Shown: positions 38,679 through 46,820 of the stretch, piece after piece
Layout: each line of letters starts with the position of its first letter
Numbering within the stretch: the stretch's first letter is position 1
Source of the DNA: Exiguobacterium indicum HHS 31
GTDB lineage: Bacteria > Bacillota > Bacilli > Exiguobacteriales > Exiguobacteriaceae
NCBI RefSeq assembly: GCF_001939065.1
Contig: NZ_MPSZ01000004.1
Location: 124,001-188,000, forward strand
DNA length: 64,000 nucleotides
Direction of reading: 5' to 3'
Program-made: the position numbers and the translations under genes
Notes under the pieces: model-generated
Databases searched by the model: none
What the model was told of the DNA's origin: nothing
Seen by the model: the letters and a program-made list of their open reading frames with translations, nothing else

Positions 38679-40355
38679 TCAAAGATTTGCGTAATGCGCG
38701 GTACAATTGCGTCCGTTGTGTTTTCCGCCGACATAGAGTGCATGGTCGGCTTGACGGAGTGATTCTTCGAACGTTCGTTGATATCTTTCCTCCACTGTGT
38801 CAATTCCGAGGCTGACGGTTAAGGACAGTCGGTGACCATCGACGAGGAAGGGACGATCCATGACCGCATGGCGGACCGTCTCGGCAATCTGGATAGCAGC
38901 CTCTTGACTACCATTTCGCAACAGTAGCACGAATTCCTCCCCGCCATAACGAGCAGCAAAGACATCATCATATTGCAATTGGATCGCCTGGATACGTCGA
39001 CCGAGTTCACGAAGGACGAGATCGCCCACTTTATGACCGTACGTATCATTGACACGTTTGAAATGATCGATATCGAACAGGATCAAGGAGAGCGGATAGC
39101 AGTCAGCGGCAAATTCCTGCCGACCGTGTTCATAAAAAGCCCGACTATTCGGTAACTCGGTCAAGGCATCGGTCCGACTTTCCGTATAGAGTTGGACCGT
39201 TTCACGTGAGCGTTCTAAGACGCGACAAAAGATACGGAGCAAACGAGATAATTCGTCGGCATTCGTCGCATCATAGGCGTCTGCGACTTGATGGAACAGG
39301 ATGATCGAAACATCGACCTCACCGCTCGTAATCGAAGGAATCGCTAACATCGAGTGACGATCGACAGGCAATCCGATTTGAATATCGTTTCCCCAGTCGC
39401 AACGCAGCCCATAGATGATCGGGGTATGCAAATCGTCGGCTGACAAGGAATGAAACAGTGGTAACACGTCGATTGGTTGTTTCGTCCGGATGTTATAGAT
39501 GACTTGTTTCCGCTGTTGTTGAATTGAGATCCAACCTTCAGAAAACGGCAACAGATGTGGTAAATCGAGGAGCAGTGAATCGATCGTCTCGCGTTCGAAG
39601 CGGGAAATCAACAAGTGTTCCTTCGCATCATCGAATCGCTTCGCATTATCGTTTGCTTCAAGGGAGTCGCCACGCTCTTGCAACAGACGTTTGAACAAAA
39701 AGAGAATCAAGGCGGAAACTGTAGCCGCGACGAGCGGACTTTCATCGTAGAACCAGATTCCGAGTAGAGCACTTAACATGCTGATTCCATAGACGAGGGA
39801 CTGAAGCTTTACGAGACGTTGCCAATCGTATTTCAAGTAGAGGAAGCGATTGACGAACAGACATTGGAAGTAAGAGACAAGGAAGACGGTGATCAAAAAG
39901 CCGGTGAAAGGGAGCAAGGCTTTCGTATACGTAAAGTTTGAGCCGATCGGTCCGCCGAGCGCATAATACGCAAAGGCCGGAAGCGAAATGTAGACTAAAT
40001 CGAATAAGGCATTGATCGGGTAAAGATAAACGAAACGTTTCCAACGAATCGCTTTTCGATGGGACATGAATTGAAAGACGAGAATACCGATTTGGCTTAA
40101 AATCAAGGCGTACGTTAAACCGTAATTGAGGAATAAAAATAAGATAATTCCTTCTTGGAATGTATAGTAAATGCCACCACGACGGACATTATCGAACTGA
40201 AACAGGAGAACGAGTCCGAATAAATAAAGGGTGTTGATGATGGAGACAGAAGGATGGAAGGTTGGTGGATGAACGATGCCGATCACTAATAATGTCAAGG
40301 CGACGAGACCGAAGACGATCCAGCTCGTCCGGGCTACATGTTGGTAGTAGCGCAT
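38679..40355 (-). CDS. Membrane-bound diguanylate cyclase
   Basis: A 558-residue protein. Residues about 10-215 hold six or seven TM helices (a 5TM- or MASE-like sensor). Residues about 240-385 resemble a GAF domain, and 400-555 a GGDEF domain with intact active site ARYGGEEF, so synthesis of c-di-GMP is expected. I see no clear RxxD inhibitory site. The ATG at 40355 follows GGGGGAGGG; the open frame extends upstream without a better site. The esterase gene follows at 6 nt. A c-di-GMP circuit would fit with motAB and YajQ elsewhere in the window, but no link is shown. Confidence 0.87.
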   Translation of the reverse strand: MRYYQHVARTSWIVFGLVALTLLVIGIVHPPTFHPSVSIINTLYLFGLVLLFQFDNVRRGGIYYTFQEGIILFLFLNYGLTYALILSQIGILVFQFMSHRKAIRWKRFVYLYPINALFDLVYISLPAFAYYALGGPIGSNFTYTKALLPFTGFLITVFLVSYFQCLFVNRFLYLKYDWQRLVKLQSLVYGISMLSALLGIWFYDESPLVAATVSALILFLFKRLLQERGDSLEANDNAKRFDDAKEHLLISRFERETIDSLLLDLPHLLPFSEGWISIQQQRKQVIYNIRTKQPIDVLPLFHSLSADDLHTPIIYGLRCDWGNDIQIGLPVDRHSMLAIPSITSGEVDVSIILFHQVADAYDATNADELSRLLRIFCRVLERSRETVQLYTESRTDALTELPNSRAFYEHGRQEFAADCYPLSLILFDIDHFKRVNDTYGHKVGDLVLRELGRRIQAIQLQYDDVFAARYGGEEFVLLLRNGSQEAAIQIAETVRHAVMDRPFLVDGHRLSLTVSLGIDTVEERYQRTFEESLRQADHALYVGGKHNGRNCTAHYANL

Positions 40356-40441
40356 GAAACATCCCTCCCCCTGAGAAGTATCTTTTATTCCTATACCCGA
40401 ATTGTGGAAATTTTGATAAGCCATTTACCAAAAAAATAAGG

Positions 40442-40470
40442 TTGAGAGAAAAGAAAGAATTGCGTATAAT
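40442..40470 (+). promoter_or_regulatory. argS promoter
   Basis: TTGAGA (40442-40447), a 17-bp spacer and a perfect TATAAT (40465-40470). The transcript begins near 40477 and opens with the T-box leader. Confidence 0.85.
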
Positions 40471-40476
40471 GTGAAA

Positions 40477-40726
40477 GATATCGAATACAGTCGATGATGA
40501 AGAGAGTAACGGTTGATATTCGTCAACTAGCGAATCAGGGAATGGTGGAAGCCTGAGGACGAACCGGTCGTGAAACGCACTTCTGAGACGCTACCCGATT
40601 CCTGATGGAAAAGGCGTAGCCGGGGGAACCCCGTTATCCCCGAACAAGGTGGGTGTCGAAATGACACCAAGAAGAGTGGTACCGCGGTCATTCCGTCTCT
40701 TTGCGCGTGGCGCAAGGGGCGTTTTT
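40477..40726 (+). ncRNA. T-box leader controlling argS
   Basis: The T-box core AGAGTGGTACCGCGG lies at 40673-40687. Stem I starts with an AGTA bulge (about 40504-40507). A candidate specifier codon CGC (Arg, 40576-40578) lies within GTGAAACGCA. A terminator (CTTTGCGC/GCGCAAGG, then six T) ends near 40726; the alternative antiterminator pairs with uncharged tRNA-Arg CCA end. The leader turns on argS when charged tRNA-Arg is scarce. Confidence 0.9.
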
Positions 40727-40763
40727 TATTGCCAAAAAATCAGTGAATCAGGAGGAAATAAAG

Positions 40764-42446
40764 ATGAGTTATAAAGCGCAGTATGCAGAAGTATTACATC
40801 ACGTCATGGAAGGTGCCTTATCGGTTGAACAAATCGAACAACTGATCGAGCAACCGAAACATGAAGATCATGGAGATCTGGCATTCCCATGTTTCATGCT
40901 CGCGAAAGCATTCCGTAAAGCACCGAACATGATTGCTTCGGAGCTCGCAGAGAAAATTGACGCGCCGTTGTTCTCGAACGTTCAAGCTGTTGGTCCTTAC
41001 ATCAACGTCTTCTTGAACCGGGAAGTCGTCTCGCAAGAAATCGTCAACCAAGTCTTGACGGAGCAAGAGGCGTTCGGATCAAGTGAAGCGAATGGAAAAA
41101 CGATCGTCACGGACTTCTCAGCGCCAAACATCGCGAAACCTTTCTCGATGGGTCACTTGCGTTCGACAGTCATCGGGAACGCGCTCAACCAAATCTCACG
41201 TAAAAAAGGGTACGACGTCGTCGGGATCAACCATCTAGGGGACTGGGGAACACAGTTCGGGAAATTGATGGTGGCTTACACGATGTGGGGTGAGGAAGAG
41301 GCAGTTCGTGCAGAACCAATCAAGGAATTATTGAAATTATACGTCCGGTTCCACGAAGAAGCGGAAACGAACCCAGCTCTTGAAGATGAAGGACGTCTCT
41401 GGTTCAAAAAACTCGAGCAAGGTGATGAGCAGGCGACGACGCTTTGGACGTGGTTCCGTGAAGTTTCACTCGTCGAGTTCAACCGTGTCTATGAGATTCT
41501 CGGTGTTAAATTCGATAGCTTGAACGGAGAAGCTTTCTACAACGACAAGATGCAACACGTCATCGATTTGCTCGAAGAAAAAGATCTCCTCGTCGAATCA
41601 GAAGGGGCAATGGTCGTCGACCTCGAAGCAGAGGGTATGCCACCTGCCTTGATTAAAAAGAAAGATGGCGCAACGCTTTATGCGACACGTGACTTAGCAG
41701 CTGCTGTCTATCGTCTCGAAACGTACCGCTTTGAGCAAGCGTTCTACGTCGTCGGTGGGGAACAAGCGCTTCACTTCAAGCAATTGTTCGCAGTCTTGAA
41801 GAAACTTGGATTTGAGAACGTCGACGGAATGCACCATGTGCCGTTCGGTCTGATCATGAAGGACGGAAAGAAAATGTCGACGCGTAAAGGTCGGATCGTC
41901 TTACTTGAAGAAGTACTACAAGAAGCGATCGACGTCGCGAAGCAAAACATCGCGGAAAAAAATCCGAACTTAGCGAATGCCGAAGCAACGGCTCGTCAAG
42001 TAGGTGTCGGCGCCGTCATCTTCCACGACTTGAAGAACGAACGGATGAACAACATCGAGTTCGATCTTGAGCAGATGTTGAAATTCGAAGGCGAAACAGG
42101 ACCGTATGTCCAGTACACGAATGCCCGTGCGCACTCGTTGCTCCGTAAAGGTGGCTATGATGGCACACCATTCGCTGGTAGTGCCGATGATCATGCATGG
42201 GGTGTCGTCTCGATGCTAAACCAATTCTCGACGGTCATCGATCGCGCGTTCACACGTCGCGAGCCATCAATCATCAGCCGTTACGTCTTAGATCTTGCAC
42301 AAAGCTTCAATAAATACTACGGACACGTCCGTGTTCTCGAAGATGACGCAGCAAAACAATCGCGTCTTGCACTCGTCAAGTCGGTCACGATCGTCTTGAC
42401 AGAGGGTCTTCGTTTGCTTGGTGTCGGCGCTCCAGAAGAAATGTAA
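40764..42446 (+). CDS. argS: Arginyl-tRNA synthetase
   Basis: A 560-residue class I synthetase that charges tRNA-Arg. The HIGH-type motif is SMGHLRST (about residues 128-135) preceded by DFSAPNIAKPF. The KMSKS counterpart is KKMSTRKGR (about 371-379). The N-terminal tRNA-binding domain and the C-terminal anticodon-binding domain (DALR type, ending RLLGVGAPEEM) are present. The start at 40764 has AGGAGG upstream. A T-box leader regulates it. The gene for an unknown 201-residue protein follows after 30 nt. Confidence 0.95.
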   Translation: MSYKAQYAEVLHHVMEGALSVEQIEQLIEQPKHEDHGDLAFPCFMLAKAFRKAPNMIASELAEKIDAPLFSNVQAVGPYINVFLNREVVSQEIVNQVLTEQEAFGSSEANGKTIVTDFSAPNIAKPFSMGHLRSTVIGNALNQISRKKGYDVVGINHLGDWGTQFGKLMVAYTMWGEEEAVRAEPIKELLKLYVRFHEEAETNPALEDEGRLWFKKLEQGDEQATTLWTWFREVSLVEFNRVYEILGVKFDSLNGEAFYNDKMQHVIDLLEEKDLLVESEGAMVVDLEAEGMPPALIKKKDGATLYATRDLAAAVYRLETYRFEQAFYVVGGEQALHFKQLFAVLKKLGFENVDGMHHVPFGLIMKDGKKMSTRKGRIVLLEEVLQEAIDVAKQNIAEKNPNLANAEATARQVGVGAVIFHDLKNERMNNIEFDLEQMLKFEGETGPYVQYTNARAHSLLRKGGYDGTPFAGSADDHAWGVVSMLNQFSTVIDRAFTRREPSIISRYVLDLAQSFNKYYGHVRVLEDDAAKQSRLALVKSVTIVLTEGLRLLGVGAPEEM

Positions 42447-42476
42447 GACCAATCCACGAATAAGAAGAGGTAGATT

Positions 42477-43082
42477 ATGAAGACTGAGACGAAAGAACGA
42501 TTACAGCAAGCTGCTTCACAGATGAAGCAGGAGCCTTTGGCAGAAACGGTCGCCTTTATGGCTGATTTTCACGGGAAAGTCGCTGCTTGGTTACCGGGAG
42601 AGTCTGTCGATTTCGTTCACGATTTCGTGACGGCGCCGGAAGCCGATTTGATTGCTCCGATTGAAGGAGACGCATTACGGACGAAAGATAATTTTGAATT
42701 CTTCATGCGTAAGAAACAGACACGAAAAAAACTGGGTGAACTGTTGACGCTTTGGAAGTCGGCACGTACGACAGAGACGTTGAGTCAAATCGATGCGATC
42801 GGATTGAAAAAATGGCTCGCTCGTAATGAATTCCGTTCGGAAGACAAACCATGGGATTATTTGAACCGTCTGCATGTTCTCCTATTCCTTGATTTGATGA
42901 CGACGATCATCGATGATCATCGATTGACGAGTCTGCATGAGCAACTTGTCGGTACGACACCAGTCCCGACGAGCTTCGTACGTCGTCAAGGGGATGTCCG
43001 TCAAGTCATCGAAACATTCGCGGAAGAGACGAACTTCACACAAGTGGATGTCGTCAAGGCATCGCTTGTCCGTTATCTCTGA
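42477..43082 (+). CDS. Unknown cytosolic protein downstream of argS
   Basis: A 201-residue protein I cannot assign. It looks helical, has no signal peptide, no membrane segment and no cysteine. MADFHGKVAAWLPGESVDFVH, FEFFMRKKQTRKKLGELL and KPWDYLNRLHVLLFLDLM are its most distinctive parts. AGAGG precedes the ATG. It lies 30 nt behind argS with no terminator between, so the argS T-box transcript probably covers it. A terminator at 43100-43133 ends both. Confidence 0.65.
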   Translation: MKTETKERLQQAASQMKQEPLAETVAFMADFHGKVAAWLPGESVDFVHDFVTAPEADLIAPIEGDALRTKDNFEFFMRKKQTRKKLGELLTLWKSARTTETLSQIDAIGLKKWLARNEFRSEDKPWDYLNRLHVLLFLDLMTTIIDDHRLTSLHEQLVGTTPVPTSFVRRQGDVRQVIETFAEETNFTQVDVVKASLVRYL

Positions 43083-43099
43083 TCAATAAGATGCACGAA

Positions 43100-43133
43100 C
43101 AAAAGCCGTCGAGCCCTGTGCCCGACGGCTTTT
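43100..43133. terminator. Bidirectional intrinsic terminator
   Basis: AAAAGCCGTCG and CGACGGCTTTT form an 11-bp stem between convergent genes. Confidence 0.85.
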
Positions 43134-43144
43134 GTCGTATCTTC

Positions 43145-43738
43145 TTACTTCGCCTGATAGAATACGATCGTTTGTTGCTCTGAATCGTAAAGACACCATT
43201 CTCGTTCGAACATGACGGGACCTAGATTGACGGCATACCGTCCTCCTTTGATGGATAAAGTTTGACCTAGTGGGCTCGGTTTGGCGATGCCATTTCGAAA
43301 CAAACCTCTGATATGACTATGACCAAAAAAGAGTAACGGTTCGCGTTGTTGTGACAGGTCGGGTAGAAAATCCCGCGACCAACTGAGTTGGTCTCCATGA
43401 ATCAACAATGCCCCCTCGATGCGTTGTTTTCGAGGGCAATCGCGTAATGCATCGATGACAGGAGATAGATGTGGTGGAACGAGCGACAGGATGCGCTCTT
43501 CTTGATTACCAAGTAACGTCTTAAAATCAATCAGCTCTAAAAAATCATCATCGAGCGTCACGACGAGGGAGAGCGATTCGAAAGAATAGCGCTTCGCTCG
43601 CTTTTTACCGACATGGCATTCATGAACATCACCGAGACAAAACAAATGCGCATCGGGAGCGATCCGCCGTATGTCAGCTAGGACAGCCGCTGTGTCGGCT
43701 ACTGAACTGTGAAGATCCGCAAAAAGGGCATAACGCAT
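43145..43738 (-). CDS. Calcineurin-like metallophosphatase
   Basis: A 197-residue protein with the metallophosphoesterase fold. Metal motifs are FADLH (residues 5-9), GDVHE (about 36-40), the third motif as GNQEE (about 77-81) instead of GNHE/D, IHGDQ (about 114-118) and GHSHIRG (about 138-144). His-to-Gln at the third motif touches the catalytic His and may alter activity. The ATG at 43738 follows AAAGGAGTGG. The substrate is unknown; similar proteins are called YfcE-like or ApaH-like. Confidence 0.75.
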   Translation of the reverse strand: MRYALFADLHSSVADTAAVLADIRRIAPDAHLFCLGDVHECHVGKKRAKRYSFESLSLVVTLDDDFLELIDFKTLLGNQEERILSLVPPHLSPVIDALRDCPRKQRIEGALLIHGDQLSWSRDFLPDLSQQREPLLFFGHSHIRGLFRNGIAKPSPLGQTLSIKGGRYAVNLGPVMFEREWCLYDSEQQTIVFYQAK

Positions 43739-43814
43739 GATCGACCACTCCTTTGTTAAGGAGATACCCGAAAATGCGTCATGCCCATCTTTTTTCAATC
43801 AAGTCATGCGTATC

Positions 43815-44228
43815 TTATTCTGTTTCGACTGTGACGCCACGTTCTGCGAAGACGACTTTTGCGACTTCGAGTGCGTTCAAGACACGTGGGAATCCAGTGT
43901 AAGGAACAAGATGCATGATAGCTTCGACGATTTCGTTTCCTGTCAAACCAGCTGTCAATCCAGTATTGATGTGGAGAGCGAGCTGTGGTTCTGTACCTTG
44001 TGTGACGAGGGAAGCAATCGTCACGATTGCGCGGTCACGATTGACGAGACCATCACGGCTGTAAACTTCACCGTATGCGAAATCCGTGATCCACTCACCG
44101 ACTGCTGGAGCGATATCTTTCAGGGATTCAGAGATTTTGTCATGCGTCGATTGTGCAGCGTTTGCGTCTGTGAATTCGCTGAGTTTTTTAACGCCTGTTT
44201 CGTGACGTGATTCAAAATGAGTTGCCAT
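43815..44228 (-). CDS. Carboxymuconolactone decarboxylase family protein
   Basis: A 137-residue CMD-fold protein. DFAYGEVYSRDGLVNRDRAI and the Gly-rich helix pair HINTGLTAGLTGNEIVEAIMHL match gamma-carboxymuconolactone decarboxylase-type proteins. It lacks the CxxC of AhpD, so peroxidase-linked activity is unlikely. The true substrate is unknown. Its promoter TTGTAG-17-TACGAT overlaps a dyad at 44251-44272. It lies next to a LysR regulator transcribed in the same direction. Confidence 0.8.
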   Translation of the reverse strand: MATHFESRHETGVKKLSEFTDANAAQSTHDKISESLKDIAPAVGEWITDFAYGEVYSRDGLVNRDRAIVTIASLVTQGTEPQLALHINTGLTAGLTGNEIVEAIMHLVPYTGFPRVLNALEVAKVVFAERGVTVETE

Positions 44229-44250
44229 GGTAAAGGACTTCCTTTCTTTT

Positions 44251-44293
44251 TTAACGATGTTCTCATCGTAAAGGAAGAATTTCCATTCTACAA
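44251..44293 (-). promoter_or_regulatory. CMD promoter with overlapping dyad
   Basis: On the - strand TTGTAG (44288-44293) and TACGAT (44265-44270) are 17 bp apart. ACGATG (44254-44259) and CATCGT (44264-44269) form a dyad across the -10 region and start site, with near-symmetric flanks, which suggests an operator. Confidence 0.55.
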
Positions 44294-44319
44294 ATACATG
44301 GTTTTTATGAAAGGTATGC

Positions 44320-45198
44320 TTATTTGGAATACATATCGCTGACGAATTGAATCCATTTCCGCGTCACGTACGATTGGTAGCGACCGGTTGGAACGGCGAT
44401 TCCTAAGTGCCACGGGACTCGTGTTTCAAGTGGGATCGTTTTGACGCCACGAATCGAAAAGCGATCCGCGATCGAACGCGGAAGGACGGTCACGGTATTT
44501 CCTTCTGCGACAAGTAAACATAAGAAGTCCCACTGCGAGCTCACCCGAGACACGTTAGGCGTAAATCCGGCATCTTGGCAGGCGTTCAAGACAACATCGT
44601 GGAGCGAGAACGTTTCATTGAACAAGACGAACGGCATGTCGGAAACTTCTTCTAACGCAATCATCGACCGATCAGCGAGTGGATGATCATTCGGTAAGAA
44701 TAAATGGAGTTCTTCTTCAATGAAGGGGTGTGTCGTTAAATGCTCATCCGAAGGCAGCACCGTTGCGATCAAATCGACTTCACCGGCGACGACCGCTTTT
44801 TCTAACGCATGTCCACCGGCTTCGATTAATTCGATTTGAATCATCGGATACATCTCTTCGAAGCGACGCAGTAGACCTGGGAAAAACAGCGAACCAATTA
44901 GTGGGGGTACGCCGAGACGAATCGTTCCCTTCGTCAGATGCATGACATCATAGAGATGAGAAGGCAGATCAGATAACTGTCGCAGAATCTTTTCACCTTC
45001 AATCAATAAGGTCTCGCCGGCATCCGTCAGGACGATTTGTCGTTTGCTCCGGTCGAACAATTCCATCTCAAGTTCTTCTTCTAAGTGACGGACCATTTTA
45101 CTAAGCGTCGGTTGCGTGACGTGGAGATGTTCAGCGGCACGAGTGAAGCTTTTGAAGCGTGCCACTTCCGTAAAGTATTCCAGTTGGCGGAAATCCAT
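44320..45198 (-). CDS. LysR family transcriptional regulator
   Basis: A 292-residue LysR regulator. The HTH domain (1-60) reads FTRAAEHLHVTQPTLSKMVR. The effector domain (about 90-290) includes TIRLGVPPLIGSLFFPGLL. It resembles CidR/YwbI-type regulators. The start ATG (MDFRQLEYF) at 45198 is the family-typical start. It is divergent from a 3-hydroxybutyrate dehydrogenase gene, the classic arrangement for activation of the neighbour. The inverted repeat at 45221-45237 is a likely binding site. The inducer is unknown. Confidence 0.87.
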   Translation of the reverse strand: MDFRQLEYFTEVARFKSFTRAAEHLHVTQPTLSKMVRHLEEELEMELFDRSKRQIVLTDAGETLLIEGEKILRQLSDLPSHLYDVMHLTKGTIRLGVPPLIGSLFFPGLLRRFEEMYPMIQIELIEAGGHALEKAVVAGEVDLIATVLPSDEHLTTHPFIEEELHLFLPNDHPLADRSMIALEEVSDMPFVLFNETFSLHDVVLNACQDAGFTPNVSRVSSQWDFLCLLVAEGNTVTVLPRSIADRFSIRGVKTIPLETRVPWHLGIAVPTGRYQSYVTRKWIQFVSDMYSK

Positions 45199-45220
45199 TA
45201 GTATTCTCCTATTCTTTTGA

Positions 45221-45237
45221 GTTATAGATGTCATAAC
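45221..45237. promoter_or_regulatory. LysR-type binding site candidate
   Basis: GTTAT-N7-ATAAC is an inverted repeat between the divergent LysR and dehydrogenase genes, fitting the T-N11-A rule. The dehydrogenase -10 (TACAGT, 45271-45276) has no good -35 box, which suits activation from this site. Confidence 0.55.
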
Positions 45238-45319
45238 AAGTATTCATTTTTATTATTCTTTCAATCAGCGTACAGTAAAGAGACCGAACACGTAAAGATA
45301 AAGAAAGAAGGAATCCATC

Positions 45320-46105
45320 ATGATGAAACAACTCGAAGGAAAAGTCGCGTTAATTACAGGAGCAGCAAGCGGAATCGGTCTTGAGATCGCTGAAGAATTC
45401 GCTCAAGAAGGTGCGAAGGTCGTCATCGTCGATCTTCAGGAAGAAGCTGCAAAACGCTCTGCTGAAACGCTTCGTGAAAAAGGCTTCGATGCGTTTGCTG
45501 TCGCAGGTGATGTGACAAGTGAAGAGGCAATCAAATCAAGTATCGATCAGACGGTCGCACATTACGGAACGATTGATATCGTCATCAACAACGCGGGAAT
45601 GCAACACGTCTCACCAATCGAAGAGTTCTCGACTGAGAAATTCGACTTGCTTCAAAGCATCATGCTTCGTGCACCATTCCTCTATACGAAATATGTCTTC
45701 CCGATCATGAAAAAACAAGGCTCTGGACGGATCTTGAACATGTCATCGATCAACGGATTGATTGGTTTTGCAGGGAAAGCTGCTTATAACAGTGCGAAAC
45801 ACGGCGTCATCGGTTTAACGAAAGTCGCAGCATTAGAAGGGGCAACTTCGGGTATCACGGTCAACGCGATTTGCCCAGGATATGTCGATACACCACTCGT
45901 CCAAAACCAATTGTCTTCGCTCGCTGAAACACGGAATGTACCACTCGAACGTGTATTAGAAGAAGTCATCTATCCACTTGTTCCGCAACAACGGTTACTC
46001 CAAGTCAAAGAAATCGCGGATTACGCTATTTTCCTTGCAAGTGACAAAGCAGCAGGTGTCACGGGTCAAGCTGTCGTTCTCGATGGTGGTTATACAGCGC
46101 AGTAA
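45320..46105 (+). CDS. bdhA: 3-hydroxybutyrate dehydrogenase (SDR)
   Basis: A 261-residue classical SDR. NAD+ is bound by ITGAASGIGLEIAEEF, followed by NNAGMQHVSPIEEF. Catalytic Ser, Tyr and Lys lie in NMSSINGLIGFAGKAAYNSAK. The segments GMQHVSPIEEF and NAICPGYVDTPLVQNQL are typical of D-3-hydroxybutyrate dehydrogenases, which interconvert 3-hydroxybutyrate and acetoacetate. AAGGAA precedes the first ATG, and a second ATG follows directly. Regulation by the divergent LysR gene is likely. Confidence 0.82.
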   Translation: MMKQLEGKVALITGAASGIGLEIAEEFAQEGAKVVIVDLQEEAAKRSAETLREKGFDAFAVAGDVTSEEAIKSSIDQTVAHYGTIDIVINNAGMQHVSPIEEFSTEKFDLLQSIMLRAPFLYTKYVFPIMKKQGSGRILNMSSINGLIGFAGKAAYNSAKHGVIGLTKVAALEGATSGITVNAICPGYVDTPLVQNQLSSLAETRNVPLERVLEEVIYPLVPQQRLLQVKEIADYAIFLASDKAAGVTGQAVVLDGGYTAQ

Positions 46106-46120
46106 GCAACGATATAAATG

Positions 46121-46168
46121 AAGGGAGGTACTTTTTGGATACAATCCAGAAAGCACCTCCCTTTTTTG
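46121..46168 (+). terminator. Intrinsic terminator after bdhA
   Basis: AAGGGAGGT pairs with ACCTCCCTT, with CTTT/AGAAAG and TGGAT/ATCCA nearer the loop. Six T follow. Confidence 0.85.
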
Positions 46169-46214
46169 TTTGATGGACTGAACAAAAACGTTCAGCTAAT
46201 TTGACGTGAGTGGA

Positions 46215-46709
46215 TTAACGGAAGTTAATGAACTGAACATCGACCGATAACGGAAGTTCACGAACGATTTGCATGACTTGTTGTAGGTCGTCACGTGATT
46301 TACCTGTGACACGGATTTGATCATCTTGGATTTGTGTCTTCACTTTTAATTTCGATTCCTTGACGGCATTGTTGATCTTTTTCGCATCGTCACGATCAAT
46401 TCCGCTCTTAAGGATGACACGTTGGCGAACCGTATTCCCAGCAGCCTGCTCGACTTTTTCGTACTGCAGGTTTTTGGTCGGGACTTCGCGCTTGATCAAT
46501 TTTGCTGTTAAGACATCTTTGACTTGATCGAGTTTGAAATCGTCATCTGAGATTAGAATCAAATCCTCTTTTTCGAGCTTCATGTCGCTCTTTGAACCTT
46601 TGAAGTCGAAGCGGTTCGTGATTTCCTTCAATGCGATCTGGACGGCGTTCTTGACTTCCTCGATGTTGATTTGTGACACGATATCAAATGAATTATCTTT
46701 TGCTGCCAT
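46215..46709 (-). CDS. yajQ: YajQ/UPF0234 family nucleotide-binding protein
   Basis: A 164-residue protein of the YajQ family: [18 protein letters not shown] at the start, [14 protein letters not shown] (about residues 32-45) and the C-terminal [13 protein letters not shown]. In Xanthomonas, YajQ proteins bind c-di-GMP; others bind RNA or nucleotides. The ATG at 46709 has AAAGGGGAG upstream. It is divergent from the pullulanase gene. Confidence 0.92.
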   Translation of the reverse strand: MAAKDNSFDIVSQINIEEVKNAVQIALKEITNRFDFKGSKSDMKLEKEDLILISDDDFKLDQVKDVLTAKLIKREVPTKNLQYEKVEQAAGNTVRQRVILKSGIDRDDAKKINNAVKESKLKVKTQIQDDQIRVTGKSRDDLQQVMQIVRELPLSVDVQFINFR

Positions 46710-46780
46710 GTTAATCTCCCCTTTCATTCCACTCTCTATTTTAGAGAGGAATACCGGAAGCGTCCACTGCTTTGAAATTT

Positions 46781-46789
46781 TGTTATAAT
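46781..46789 (+). promoter_or_regulatory. Extended -10 promoter of the pullulanase gene
   Basis: TGT-TATAAT gives a perfect -10 (46784-46789) with the extended TG. The -35 region is poor. Confidence 0.6.
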
Positions 46790-46820
46790 AAAAACCATGA
46801 AATGAAAGGGGTGCTTAGCT

